Source: Streptomyces sp. NBC_01232 (GTDB lineage: Bacteria; Actinomycetota; Actinomycetes; Streptomycetales; Streptomycetaceae). Taken from it: a stretch of DNA of 64,000 nucleotides. The position numbers and the translations under genes were made by a program. Below the pieces are notes generated by a model, which saw only the letters and a program-made list of their open reading frames with translations, was not told the DNA's origin and did no database searches. The stretch covers positions 7,679,001-7,743,000 of the forward strand of contig NZ_CP108518.1 of the NCBI RefSeq assembly GCF_035989885.1, read 5' to 3'. Below, one piece after another: positions 37,457-45,818 of the stretch (positions are counted from its first letter, which is position 1; every line of letters begins with the position of its first letter).

Positions 37457-38259
37457 GGCAGCAGCCAGTCGACCGGGCGCTGTGCGGCGAGGTGGACGGC
37501 TCCGGTGACCGGTGTCCTCGACCCGACCTCGTACGGGGGCCCGTCCGCGGAGGACCAGCGGTAGCCGGACGTGGTGGAGGAGGAGCGCTCGAGCCGTACG
37601 ACCACGGCCACCGGGCTGCCGTGGCGGGAGAACTGTCCGGCGAGAGCGGCGTCGCCGAGGAAGCCGCCGATCTGTGCCTGTGTCAGGGGCGCCCGGCCGA
37701 CCGCCGTGACGCGCCCGCGCAGCATGCCGAACCGCTGCTGCGGGACGGACTGGACGTTCAGGTCGACCGCGGCGCCCACGGGGATCGCCGAGCCGCTTCC
37801 GCCCGGTACGTACAGCACGGCCACCAGCGGGTCCTCCGGATCCTTCACACGTTCCACGGTGGCCACGTCCGCACCTGTGGCGACGACCGAACCCACCTTG
37901 GCCACCAGGGTCGTCAGCCGCCCGCCGGTCACCACGCGCACGGGCCGTTCCCCCTGGTCCGTACGGACGTTGAGCAGGGGCGCACCGGCGGCCAGCAACT
38001 GGCCCTCCTCGGCGAGGACTCCGGTCACCTGTCCCGCGACCGGCGTCTGCAGTACGTAACTGCCCTCGGCCCGGGTGAGGATGCCGGGTGCGCTCAGCTT
38101 GGAGGACACGGTGCCCGTGAGGGCCCAGAAGCTCGCGGCCGCCATGACGACGACCGTGACGGCAAGGACGAGCCGCCCCTGCGGGCGGGCGAAGCGAACG
38201 GGCAGATCGAGTTCTTCGGGCGATTGCAGCTTGGAAAGAGCCTTTTGGCGAAACTGCAC
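37453..38259 (-). CDS. HlyD-like secretion accessory protein (NHLM system)
   Basis: This 268-aa membrane fusion-type protein has a short cytoplasmic start (QFRQKALSKLQSPEELD), one membrane helix (LVLAVTVVVMAAASFWAL, about 30-48), a lipoyl/barrel-sandwich part (LSAPGILTRAEGSYVLQTPVAGQVTGVLAEEGQLLAAGAPLL) and a distal beta region. The N-terminal QSPEELD and overall length are typical of the NHLM secretion protein. Gram-positive members probably link the ABC exporters to the outside face. It follows the precursor gene and its hairpin, and its stop overlaps the C39 transporter start. Confidence 0.88.
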   Translation of the reverse strand: MQFRQKALSKLQSPEELDLPVRFARPQGRLVLAVTVVVMAAASFWALTGTVSSKLSAPGILTRAEGSYVLQTPVAGQVTGVLAEEGQLLAAGAPLLNVRTDQGERPVRVVTGGRLTTLVAKVGSVVATGADVATVERVKDPEDPLVAVLYVPGGSGSAIPVGAAVDLNVQSVPQQRFGMLRGRVTAVGRAPLTQAQIGGFLGDAALAGQFSRHGSPVAVVVRLERSSSTTSGYRWSSADGPPYEVGSRTPVTGAVHLAAQRPVDWLLP

Positions 38260-38304
38260 GGACTATTCCTTCAGCTGCATTCGTATCGGTGGGGCGCGGG
38301 GACG

Positions 38305-38348
38305 CCGGTGAACCCCGGAGCCGTGGGGGACGCTCCGGGGTTCACCGG
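38305..38348 (-). terminator. 17-bp-stem hairpin between precursor gene and export genes
   Basis: CCGGTGAACCCCGGAGC (38305-38321) pairs perfectly with 38332-38348 across a 10-nt loop. It begins about 10 bases after the stop of the precursor gene and before the HlyD-like gene. Partial termination or RNA protection here would give many precursor copies per transporter. Confidence 0.75.
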
Positions 38349-38358
38349 GATATCCCGA

Positions 38359-38598
38359 TCAGAGACCGGCGCGACCGGTGTTCACCGAAACGCCGGTGAT
38401 GCCCGTGACGAGGCCGGGGACGTGGGAGACGATGCCCGTGGCCGCCTGGACGGTGTGGAGAGAGCCCACGACACCCACGACGTTGTTGACATCGCTGGTC
38501 ACGGCGCCGGCCAGGCCGCCGGACACGCTGATGATGCCGCCGGAGACGGCGTCCAGCTCGGTGTCGTCGATCTCGCGGGTCTCGATGTCGTTACGCAT
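38359..38598 (-). CDS. Double-glycine-leader peptide precursor (bacteriocin-like)
   Basis: A 79-aa precursor. The 21-residue acidic leader (MRNDIETREIDDTELDAVSGG) ends in a Gly-Gly cleavage site with the ELxxVSGG pattern used by C39 peptidases. The predicted core has 58 residues, is dominated by Gly, Val, Ser, Thr and Ala, contains several GxxxG-like spacings, two His and one Arg, and has no Cys. ATG 38598 has AAAGG 8-9 bases upstream; GTG 38607 is in frame but would bury that site. Its own hairpin and three export genes follow on the same strand. No lanthionine synthetase, radical SAM or other modifying gene is adjacent, so the product is probably an unmodified, secreted antibacterial or signalling peptide. 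That activity is inferred. Confidence 0.82.
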   Translation of the reverse strand: MRNDIETREIDDTELDAVSGGIISVSGGLAGAVTSDVNNVVGVVGSLHTVQAATGIVSHVPGLVTGITGVSVNTGRAGL

Positions 38599-39099
38599 GG
38601 CGCGCACCTTTCATTGGGGGGAGGAATTCATCACTGCGGGGCCGGCGGCCCGAATTCCGGCCGCCGTGCCCGATTGCTGCGATGGGCACGATGAAAGCAC
38701 GCGAACGAGGTCTCCACCCAATCCTGTTGACTCCCCATCACGGGCAGACGATCACCTCTGGTGATGGACGTGCAGCTTGATTCACCGAATGGTGGCGACT
38801 TCTTCACGAGATCGAGTAACAGATAGGGGCCGCGCGCTTCCGGCGCGGAAGGAATCGTGGCAGACCATCACAAAATGGACTGCGTGGAGTCCGCATATCG
38901 AGGAGTGGGGGAGGCCGCCTGTCGAGATCGCGAACACGATGTGCAGGTTTCCGGAGGGCGCGGGGGGTGACGGGTGCGTCACGCCCGGTGCGCGAGCAGG
39001 CGGCGCTGCGAGGAGTGCCGCAGAGAGTGCCGCAAACGCCGCCGCGGCGCCCTTGTGCAGGGCGCCGCGGCTCCAACTCCTCCCGGGACGGTGAAAGGG
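38599..39099. other. 501-bp leader and promoter region of the peptide operon
   Basis: Lies between recQ's stop and the precursor start. No convincing second precursor or regulator gene is seen. A 15-bp dyad (38751-38765) is the only clear structure. The precursor's promoter must lie here; I could not pick a -35/-10 pair with confidence. Confidence 0.5.
38751..38765. promoter_or_regulatory. 15-bp dyad upstream of the peptide precursor
   Basis: ATCACCTCTGGTGAT has 6-bp arms around a 3-nt centre and lies about 155 bases upstream of the precursor start codon. Possible operator of the peptide operon; no regulator gene is next to it. Confidence 0.3.
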
Positions 39100-41145
39100 C
39101 TACTGCCAGTCGTCCCAGGGCGGCGGCGCCATCTCGTCCAGGTCGAAGGGGGGTTCATCGGGGTCCGGCTCCGCGAGCCGTGCCGCGGACGAGGGGGCCG
39201 GAGCGGGGCGGGCCGGAGCGGCCTGCGCCGGACCGGAGGATGCCGGGGCGACGGACTCGGCCGGCGGCGCCGGGGCCGGGCCGGGAACGGTGGCGCCGCA
39301 CTCCGCCAGGGTGTCGAGGACGCCCTGGGCGTACTTCGCGAGCTTGGCCTCGCCGATTCCCCCGATGGTGCCCAGCTCGTCCGCCGTGGCGGGCAGGAGC
39401 GTCGCGATCTCCCGCAGCGTCGCGTCGTGGAAGACGACGTATGCGGGTACGCCCTGCTCCCGCGCCGTCTCGGCCCGCCAGGCGCGCAGGGCCAGGAAGA
39501 CCGGCTCGGCCGCGGCCGGCAGATCGACCGGCACCCGGGCGCCCTTCCCCGAGCGCGACCCGGACTCCTTGCGGGACGCGGCGGCGGGCGCCTTCTCCTT
39601 CCGCATCGGGACGCTGCGGCGTCCTCCCAGGACCTCGCCGCTGTCCTCCGTGAGCACCAGCGTCCCGTAATCGCCCTCCACCGCCAGCAGCCGCTGCGCC
39701 AGCAACTGGCGTACGACGCCCCGCCATTCCGCGGTGCCCAGGTCCGCCCCGACGCCGAACACCGAGAGGGCGTCATGGTCGAACTGGATGACCTTCGCCG
39801 TCTTCTTGCCCTGGAGGATGTCGATGATCTGGCCGGCGCCGAACTTCTGCCGCCGTTCCTTCGCCAGCCGCCACACGGTGGACAGCAGCTTCTGCGAGGC
39901 GACCGTCCCGTCCCAGGACTCGGCCGGCGTCAGACACGTGTCGCAGTTCCCGCAGGGCGTGCCCGACTGCCCGAAGTACTCCAGCAGCCGCACCCGGCGG
40001 CAGTCGACCGTCTCGCACAGCGCCAGCATGGCGTCCAGGTGCATGCCCAGGGAGCGGCGGTGCGCCTCGTCGCCCTCGGAACCGTCGATGAGCTTGCGCT
40101 GCTGGACCACGTCCTGCAGGCCGTACGCCAGCCACGCCGTGGCCGGCTCGCCGTCGCGGCCGGCACGGCCGGTCTCCTGGTAGTAGCCCTCGACCGACTT
40201 CGGCAGGTCGAGGTGTGCCACGAAGCGCACGTCAGGCTTGTCGATGCCCATGCCGAAGGCGATCGTGGCCACCACCACGACCCCGTCCTCCCGCAGGAAG
40301 CGCGCCTGGTTCTCCGCCCGCGTACGGGCGTCCATCCCGGCGTGGTACGCCACGGCGTCGATGCCCTGCTCCACGAGGGAGGCCGCGGTCTTCTCCACCG
40401 AGGCCCGGGAGAGGCAGTAGACGACACCGGCGTCCCCGGCGTGCTCGGTCCGGATCAGTTCCAGCAGCTGCTTGACCGGGTTGTTCTTCGGGACGATGCG
40501 GTACTGGATGTTCGGCCGGTCGAAGCTGGCGACGAAGTGCCGGGCGTCCTCCAGACCGAGCCTCGCCACGATCTCGGCGTGGGTGGCCTCCGTGGCCGTC
40601 GCGGTCAGTGCGATCCGCGGCACCTTGGGCCAGCGCTCGTGCAGCATGGACAGCGCGAGGTAGTCGGGCCGGAAGTCGTGACCCCACTGGGCGACGCAGT
40701 GCGCCTCGTCGATCGCGAAGAGCGACACCTTGCCGCGGTCGAGCAGCCGCTGGGCGCTCTCGGTGCGCAGCCGCTCGGGGGCCAGGTACAGCAGGTCCAG
40801 CTCGTCGGCGAGGAAGGCCTGCTCGACGGCCTGCCGCTCGTACGTGTCCTGCGTCGAATTGAGGAATCCGGCCCGCACCCCGAGGGCGTTGAGCGCGTTC
40901 ACCTGGTCCTGCATCAGCGCGATGAGCGGCGAGACCACGACGCCCGTGCCCTCCCTGACCAGTGCCGGGATCTGGTAGCAGAGCGACTTGCCGCCGCCGG
41001 TCGGCATCAGGACGAGGGCGTCGCCGCCACCGGTGACCTGCTCGATGATCTCCTGCTGCTCACCGCGGAAGGAGCTGTATCCGAACACGCGGTGCAATAC
41101 CTGCAGAGCGTCGGAGATCTCGGGGGAAGTGTCCGGAAGTGCCAT
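39100..41145 (-). CDS. recQ: ATP-dependent DNA helicase RecQ
   Basis: This 681-aa 3'-5' DNA helicase acts in recombination and replication repair. The core has [17 protein letters not shown] (Walker A), [18 protein letters not shown] (motif II and aromatic-rich loop), LTATAT, and [22 protein letters not shown] (motif VI). Four Zn-binding cysteines (CETVDC, CGNCDTC) follow, then the winged-helix RQC domain and an HRDC domain ([23 protein letters not shown] through [18 protein letters not shown]). The last 75 residues are a Pro/Ala-rich tail. Complete for a full-length bacterial RecQ. Monocistronic and divergent from the Dps gene. Confidence 0.95.
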   Translation of the reverse strand: MALPDTSPEISDALQVLHRVFGYSSFRGEQQEIIEQVTGGGDALVLMPTGGGKSLCYQIPALVREGTGVVVSPLIALMQDQVNALNALGVRAGFLNSTQDTYERQAVEQAFLADELDLLYLAPERLRTESAQRLLDRGKVSLFAIDEAHCVAQWGHDFRPDYLALSMLHERWPKVPRIALTATATEATHAEIVARLGLEDARHFVASFDRPNIQYRIVPKNNPVKQLLELIRTEHAGDAGVVYCLSRASVEKTAASLVEQGIDAVAYHAGMDARTRAENQARFLREDGVVVVATIAFGMGIDKPDVRFVAHLDLPKSVEGYYQETGRAGRDGEPATAWLAYGLQDVVQQRKLIDGSEGDEAHRRSLGMHLDAMLALCETVDCRRVRLLEYFGQSGTPCGNCDTCLTPAESWDGTVASQKLLSTVWRLAKERRQKFGAGQIIDILQGKKTAKVIQFDHDALSVFGVGADLGTAEWRGVVRQLLAQRLLAVEGDYGTLVLTEDSGEVLGGRRSVPMRKEKAPAAASRKESGSRSGKGARVPVDLPAAAEPVFLALRAWRAETAREQGVPAYVVFHDATLREIATLLPATADELGTIGGIGEAKLAKYAQGVLDTLAECGATVPGPAPAPPAESVAPASSGPAQAAPARPAPAPSSAARLAEPDPDEPPFDLDEMAPPPWDDWQ

Positions 41146-41360
41146 CCGCGAAGCCTAGCGGCACCCACCGACACCTCGGCTCCGGCCGCCGGGCGGGTGC
41201 GGGCGTCAGGACGTCGCCGAAGTCCCACGGGCAGCGCACGGACATGCCGCCGCCAGGACTCGACCGAACGGACCAGCCAGGGACAAAGGCCCGTTTTGTA
41301 CCCCACGCATCGGGTAGTCGCAGTCTGATCGACACCCATCCCGATACGAATGGAGACGCT

Positions 41361-41831
41361 GTGTCCGTCGTCAAGAATGCCCTCCCGGAAGCCGATCTGA
41401 AGGTCGTCGGTGAAGCGCTGCAGGGCGCTCTGGTGGACCTGGTGGACCTCTCGCTCGTCGCCAAGCAGGTGCACTGGAACGTGGTGGGACCCCGGTTCCG
41501 GTCCGTGCACCTCCAGCTGGACGAGGTGGTCACCACGGCGCGCACCCACTCGGACGTGGTCGCCGAGCGTGCATCCGCCCTCGGGATCACCCCGGACGGC
41601 AGGGCCGCGACGGTGGCGTCCGCCACCGCTGTCACCGGCGTGCCCGAGGGCTGGATCAAGGACGTGGACGCCGTCCGCATCCTCGTCGACGCCCTCAGCA
41701 CGGTGATCACCCGCATGCGCGAACGCATCCGGTCCACGGACGAGCCCGACCCGGTCACCCAGGACCTCCTGATCGCCGTGACCGGCGAGCTCGAAAAGCA
41801 CCACTGGATGTTCGCCGCCGAGAACGCCTGA
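41361..41831 (+). CDS. Dps-family ferritin-like DNA-protection protein
   Basis: This 156-aa four-helix bundle protein has the Dps ferroxidase signature SLVAKQVHWNVVGPRFRSVHLQLDEV, with the His in QVHW and the downstream Asp/Glu that form the inter-subunit iron site, and the C-terminal QDLLIAVTGELEKHHWMFAAE helix. It oxidises and stores iron and protects DNA from peroxide. There is no extended basic tail, so DNA binding may be weak. GTG 41361 has GGAG 5 bases upstream. The gene diverges from recQ and converges on rph, separated by a strong hairpin. Confidence 0.93.
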   Translation: MSVVKNALPEADLKVVGEALQGALVDLVDLSLVAKQVHWNVVGPRFRSVHLQLDEVVTTARTHSDVVAERASALGITPDGRAATVASATAVTGVPEGWIKDVDAVRILVDALSTVITRMRERIRSTDEPDPVTQDLLIAVTGELEKHHWMFAAENA

Positions 41832-41850
41832 GGGGACCGGGGCGCGGCTC

Positions 41851-41882
41851 CGGCCGCCCCGGAGGACTTCCCGGGGCGGCCG
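41851..41882. terminator. Bidirectional hairpin between dps and rph
   Basis: CGGCCGCCCCGG (41851-41862) pairs perfectly with CCGGGGCGGCCG (41871-41882), loop 8 nt. It lies between two convergent genes and can end both transcripts. Confidence 0.8.
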
Positions 41883-41907
41883 TGGCGCGGTCGTGGGGCG
41901 GTTTCGA

Positions 41908-44502
41908 TCAGGGCAGGATCTCGACGTACCCGTCGGTTCCGTGCACACGGATCCGCTGCCCGTCCCGGATCAGCCGGGTGGCCCGCTCCACGCCCACGAC
42001 GGCCGGCAGGCCGTACTCCCGGGCGATCACCGCGCCATGGGTCATCAGGCCGCCCACCTCCGTCACCAGGCCCGCGATGCCGACGAACAGCGGGGACCAG
42101 CTGGGATCCGTGAAGGCCGTGACCAGGATGTCGCCCGCTTCCAGATCGGCCTGCGCCATGTCGAGGACGACGCGCGCCCTGCCCTCGACGGTCCCGGCCG
42201 AGACCGGTACGCCGACCAGGGCGCCCGGCGGCACGTCGTCGCGCCGGTACGCACCTGTCAGGGCCTCGCCCTCCGAGGTGAGCACCCGCGGCGGTGTCAG
42301 CGCGTGGTACGCCCTGAACGCGTCCTTGCGCTCCTGGAGGAGCTCTTGCCCGACCTTGCGGTGCGAGCGCACGACGTCGTGGAGTTCCTGGAAGGTGAGG
42401 TGGAAGACGTCCTCCCGTTCGGGTACCAGACCCGCCTCGACGAGGCGCCCGGCTTCCTCCAGCAGGGCCTGCTTGTAGACGAAGTAGCGGCTGATGATGT
42501 TGTACTTCGGGTACTCCCGGTACCCGATGAAGGTTCGGACCCGGTCGATCATCCGCTTGGCCTCGTCGGCCTTCAGGTCCCCGTCCGGCAGGACCCGCAG
42601 GCGTGACAGCACGTCCTGTTCCTTCTCCTGCGCCCTCTGCCGCCCTTGCTCGAAGCGCCGCTCGGCGGCGCCCGGCCCGAAGTTCCGCACGTTGTCGAGG
42701 ATCACGGGCACCAGAGTGACGGGCCGCTCGCGCCAGCGCGGCCTGGTGATGTCGATCTCGCCGACGCAGCGCATGCCGTACCGGTCGAGATACGCCTCGA
42801 TGGCGTCGCGCGCCTCGGTCCCGCCCGCGAGTTTCGCCAGCCCGTCCAGGAAGTCCTCGTCCCGGGTGTCCTGCAGGTACGCCACCACCTCCGGCAGCGG
42901 GCGGATCACATCGGCGACGTCGAGCAGGGCCAGCCCCATCTCCGACGTGATGTTGTCAGGGGCGGAAAGGGTCAGCGTGTCGGCCGCGTTCTTCTCGCCC
43001 AGCCACTCCTGCAGCTTGTCGTTGAGCCACCAGGTGGCCTCCATGCCCGCCATGATCGCCTGATGGCTCAGCGGATCGCTGAGGATCCGCTTGTGCTCCT
43101 CGAATGCCTCCAGCAGGAACGCGAACAGCGCCGGTCCGGTCTTCGTCCGGATGCCGCGCTCCAGGGCGGCGGTGGACACCCGGCTGCGCTCGATCAGATC
43201 GGTGACGATGGCCGGATCGGTCTCGATCGGGGCGGGCGCAGCACCTCCCGGCGGCGGCCCGCCGGGACCCGTGTCCGGGAGCGAGGGGACGAAGCCGTCG
43301 CGGTCGAGGACGGTCTCCAGGGCATCCCTGATCAGCGGATCGCCCTTCCCCAGGGCGTCCAGGAGACCGGCGCGGCTCGCGGGCGAGGCCAGGCGCCGGG
43401 TGACGTCGACGAACAGCCTCCCGCCGGCCTCCTGCATCGGGACCATGGCCGTCAGCTGCCACATGGAGAACCCCAGGGACTTCATGGGGTCGGTCATCAT
43501 CTGTCCGTGACCGACGGAGACGTAGACGTGGTTCTCCCGGTCGCCGGTCTCCGGGACGGGGAACAGCGTCGTGATCGGCCGGCTCTGGACGATCCGGAAG
43601 CCGTCGTCGACCAGACACCATTCGATGTCCTGCGGGCGGCCGAAGTGTGCCTCGATCCGCCGCCCGAGCTCCACGAGCCGCACGGCCTGGGCGTCCGTCA
43701 GCGCCGGCTGCTCCCGGCGCTCCGCGTCGACCGCGACTTCCTGCGTACCGCCGCCCGGCAGGGCCTGCAGGGCACGCTGTTTGGCGGCGATCGATCTGGC
43801 GACGACCGCGCCGCCGCGCACGGCGAAGACGTCCGGGTTCACCAGGCCGGAGACCAGGGCCTCCCCGAGGCCGAAGCCGGCGTCCACGGTGGAGACCGTC
43901 CGGTTGCCCGTGACGGGGTCGGCCGTGAACAGGATGCCGGACGCCTGCGGGAAGACCATCTGCTGCACGACCACGGCCATGTGCACCGTACGGTGGTCGA
44001 TGCCGTTGCGCTGACGGTAGGTCACGGCCCGTTCCGTGAACAGCGAGGCCCAGCACCGGCTGACGTGCCGGAGGGCCGCCGCCGGTCCCACGACGTTCAG
44101 GTACGTGTCCTGCTGGCCGGCGAAGGAGGCCGTCGGCAGGTCCTCGGCCGTCGCGCTGGACCGGACGGCGCAGGCGGCCCGCTCGCCGAGCGCGGCGAGC
44201 GCGCCGGTGATCTCCGCCGCGAGATCGTCCGGGATCACGATCTCTTCGACCACCCGACGAATCTCCGCGCTGAGCGTGCGGATCGCCTCCCGCTCGTCCG
44301 GGCCCACGCGCGCCAGCCGGTCGAGCAGGTCGCCGATCGACGGCGCCTGCGCCACGATCCGCCGGAAGGCGTCCGTCGTCACGCAGAAGCCGCGCGGCAC
44401 GTCGATTCCTTCGATCCGTGACAGCCCGCCCAGGTGCGCGCCCTTGCCGCCGACGACGGCGACCTGAGTCTCGTCGACCTCTTGAAGATCCAGCACGTGC
44501 AC
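41908..44502 (-). CDS. rph: Rifamycin-inactivating phosphotransferase (RPH)
   Basis: This 864-aa enzyme phosphorylates rifamycins at the ansa-bridge hydroxyl using ATP and water. It has an N-terminal ATP-grasp domain (GGKGAHLGGLSRIEG, AVRSSATAEDLPTASFAGQQ), a central rifamycin-binding domain (VYVSVGHGQMMTDPMKSLG through LTPPRVLTSEGE) and a C-terminal swivelling domain with TEVGGLMTHGAVIAREYG, in which His822 should be the phospho-carrier. Its length and near-colinear motifs match the Listeria RPH as I remember it, including DPLIRDAL, AWLNE-like WWLNDKLQEWLGEKNAAD and MRCVGEID. PEP synthase relatives are shorter and differ in the central domain. A rifamycin-associated element lies upstream. 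The start is GTG 44502. Confidence 0.93.
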   Translation of the reverse strand: MHVLDLQEVDETQVAVVGGKGAHLGGLSRIEGIDVPRGFCVTTDAFRRIVAQAPSIGDLLDRLARVGPDEREAIRTLSAEIRRVVEEIVIPDDLAAEITGALAALGERAACAVRSSATAEDLPTASFAGQQDTYLNVVGPAAALRHVSRCWASLFTERAVTYRQRNGIDHRTVHMAVVVQQMVFPQASGILFTADPVTGNRTVSTVDAGFGLGEALVSGLVNPDVFAVRGGAVVARSIAAKQRALQALPGGGTQEVAVDAERREQPALTDAQAVRLVELGRRIEAHFGRPQDIEWCLVDDGFRIVQSRPITTLFPVPETGDRENHVYVSVGHGQMMTDPMKSLGFSMWQLTAMVPMQEAGGRLFVDVTRRLASPASRAGLLDALGKGDPLIRDALETVLDRDGFVPSLPDTGPGGPPPGGAAPAPIETDPAIVTDLIERSRVSTAALERGIRTKTGPALFAFLLEAFEEHKRILSDPLSHQAIMAGMEATWWLNDKLQEWLGEKNAADTLTLSAPDNITSEMGLALLDVADVIRPLPEVVAYLQDTRDEDFLDGLAKLAGGTEARDAIEAYLDRYGMRCVGEIDITRPRWRERPVTLVPVILDNVRNFGPGAAERRFEQGRQRAQEKEQDVLSRLRVLPDGDLKADEAKRMIDRVRTFIGYREYPKYNIISRYFVYKQALLEEAGRLVEAGLVPEREDVFHLTFQELHDVVRSHRKVGQELLQERKDAFRAYHALTPPRVLTSEGEALTGAYRRDDVPPGALVGVPVSAGTVEGRARVVLDMAQADLEAGDILVTAFTDPSWSPLFVGIAGLVTEVGGLMTHGAVIAREYGLPAVVGVERATRLIRDGQRIRVHGTDGYVEILP

Positions 44503-44559
44503 GTCGTGGCCCCGTTTCCCCAGGTTGTGGCTTTGATCGACAATTCTGCGCCGTGACCC

Positions 44560-44578
44560 GGGTCTTGTGGCAAGCCCC
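44560..44578 (-). promoter_or_regulatory. Rifamycin-associated element (RAE) upstream of rph
   Basis: GGGTCTTGTGGCAAGCCCC is an imperfect inverted repeat centred on CTTG-N3-CAAG, 58 bases before the rph start. On the minus strand it reads GGGGCTTGCCACAAGACCC, about 16 of 19 positions like the published RAE (GGGGCTTGCGGCAAGGCCC, from memory), which controls rifamycin-inducible inactivation genes in actinomycetes. Position and identity agree with the gene it precedes. Confidence 0.8.
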
Positions 44579-44601
44579 CCTGCGCGCTATAACTTGAGAG
44601 T

Positions 44602-44625
44602 GGCAAGGAGAGCGCTCTCCTTGCC
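44602..44625. promoter_or_regulatory. 24-bp perfect palindrome between tsaD and rph
   Basis: The sequence GGCAAGGAGAGC is followed immediately by its own reverse complement, giving a perfect 24-bp palindrome with no spacer. It lies downstream of tsaD and 24 bases beyond the RAE of rph, so it could be a tsaD terminator or a second operator of rph. Confidence 0.5.
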
Positions 44626-44678
44626 TTTGCCATTTCCACCGCCCGCCGGTGAGCCCCGGACACCGGCCCGCGACGCCC

Positions 44679-45737
44679 CTACGCGGCGGACGGGAGCGGC
44701 GTCAGGGAGGCGTACTCCAGTGGTGCGGACGGGTCGATGGACACGTCCAGCGGCGCAGGCTCCGCCCCGGAGCGCACCAGCAGGTCGCCGACGGCCGCGA
44801 TCATGGCTCCGTTGTCCGTGCACAAGGTCAGGGGCGGAACGCGCAGTTCGATGCCCGCGGAGGCGCATCGTCGCTCCGCCAGGGCCCTGACCCGCGAGTT
44901 GGCGGCCACGCCGCCGACCACGATCAGCGTCTTCACGTCGTAGGCGCGGCAGGCCGCCAGAGCCTTGCGGGTCAGCACGTCCGCGACGGCCTCCTGCAGG
45001 GCCGCTGCTCCGTCGGCCACCGGCGGCTCCTGACCGAGCTCGCGGTGCTTCTCTGCCCAGCGGGCCGCGGCCGTCTTCAGGCCGGAGAAGGAGAAGGCGT
45101 ACGGGTCGTCGCCCGGCCGGGTCAGCGGGCGCGGGAAGGTCACGGCCTTGGGATCGCCGTCACGGGCGGCCCGGTCGATGGCGGGCCCGCCCGGATAGGG
45201 CAGACCCAGGATCCGGGCCACCTTGTCGAAGCACTCGCCGGCCGCGTCGTCGAGGGTGTCCCCGAGGTGCAGGATCGGCTCGCGCACCAGGTCCCGTACG
45301 AGGAGCAGCGAGGTGTGGCCCCCGGAGACGATCAGCACCACGCACGGGTCGGGCAGCGGCCCGTGCTCCAGGGTGTCGGCGGCGACGTGCCCGGCCAGGT
45401 GATGGACGCCGTACAGCGGCACCCCGGCCGCGTAGGCCAGGGTCTTGGCCCCGGCCAGGCCGACCTGCAGCGCGCCCGAGAGGCCGGGCCCGGTGGTGAC
45501 GGCGACCGCGTCGATCTGGCTGAGCCGCAGTCCGGCCCGGTCGAGGGCCTGCCGGACGACCGGGTTGAAGGCGTGCAGGTGCGCGCGGGCGGCGATCTCG
45601 GGCACGACGCCGCCGAAGCGGGCGTGCTCGTCCATGCTCGACGCCACCACGTGCGCGAGGAGCCTGCCGTCCTGCACGATGCCCGCGCCGGTCTCGTCGC
45701 ACGACGACTCGATCCCCAGCACCACTGGTCCGCTCAC
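44679..45737 (-). CDS. tsaD: TsaD-type tRNA N6-threonylcarbamoyladenosine (t6A37) transferase
   Basis: This 352-aa protein has the ASKHA-fold kinase-like family pattern: [45 protein letters not shown], the metal-binding [18 protein letters not shown] and [12 protein letters not shown]. With TsaB/TsaE it transfers threonylcarbamoyl to A37 of ANN-decoding tRNAs. GTG 45737 ([12 protein letters not shown]) is preferred over an upstream ATG with an Arg-rich tail. In Streptomyces tsaD usually follows tsaB and rimI; here none of those flank it, so this may be a second, isolated copy. Confidence 0.9.
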   Translation of the reverse strand: MSGPVVLGIESSCDETGAGIVQDGRLLAHVVASSMDEHARFGGVVPEIAARAHLHAFNPVVRQALDRAGLRLSQIDAVAVTTGPGLSGALQVGLAGAKTLAYAAGVPLYGVHHLAGHVAADTLEHGPLPDPCVVLIVSGGHTSLLLVRDLVREPILHLGDTLDDAAGECFDKVARILGLPYPGGPAIDRAARDGDPKAVTFPRPLTRPGDDPYAFSFSGLKTAAARWAEKHRELGQEPPVADGAAALQEAVADVLTRKALAACRAYDVKTLIVVGGVAANSRVRALAERRCASAGIELRVPPLTLCTDNGAMIAAVGDLLVRSGAEPAPLDVSIDPSAPLEYASLTPLPSAA

Positions 45738-45818
45738 AGCTCCCCGCCTTCTTCTGCGCCTCATCCGCAATTGCGCACTATATGCAATAAGAGTCGGGTG
45801 GTGGCCGACCGGTGCGGG

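Noticed and set aside
38631..38738. 35-codon minus-strand frame upstream of the precursor (MGSQQDWVETSF...)
   Set aside because: Considered as a second precursor. It has no leader, no double glycine and no good ribosome-binding site.
38857..39653. GTG-started frame with GGAAGGA upstream, between precursor and recQ
   Set aside because: The ribosome-binding site is tempting, but the frame runs far into recQ antisense and has an Arg/Pro-rich shadow composition.
41908..44502. Phosphoenolpyruvate synthase annotation
   Set aside because: The ATP-grasp and swivel domains are shared with PEP synthase, but length, central domain and the RAE upstream match rifamycin phosphotransferase better.
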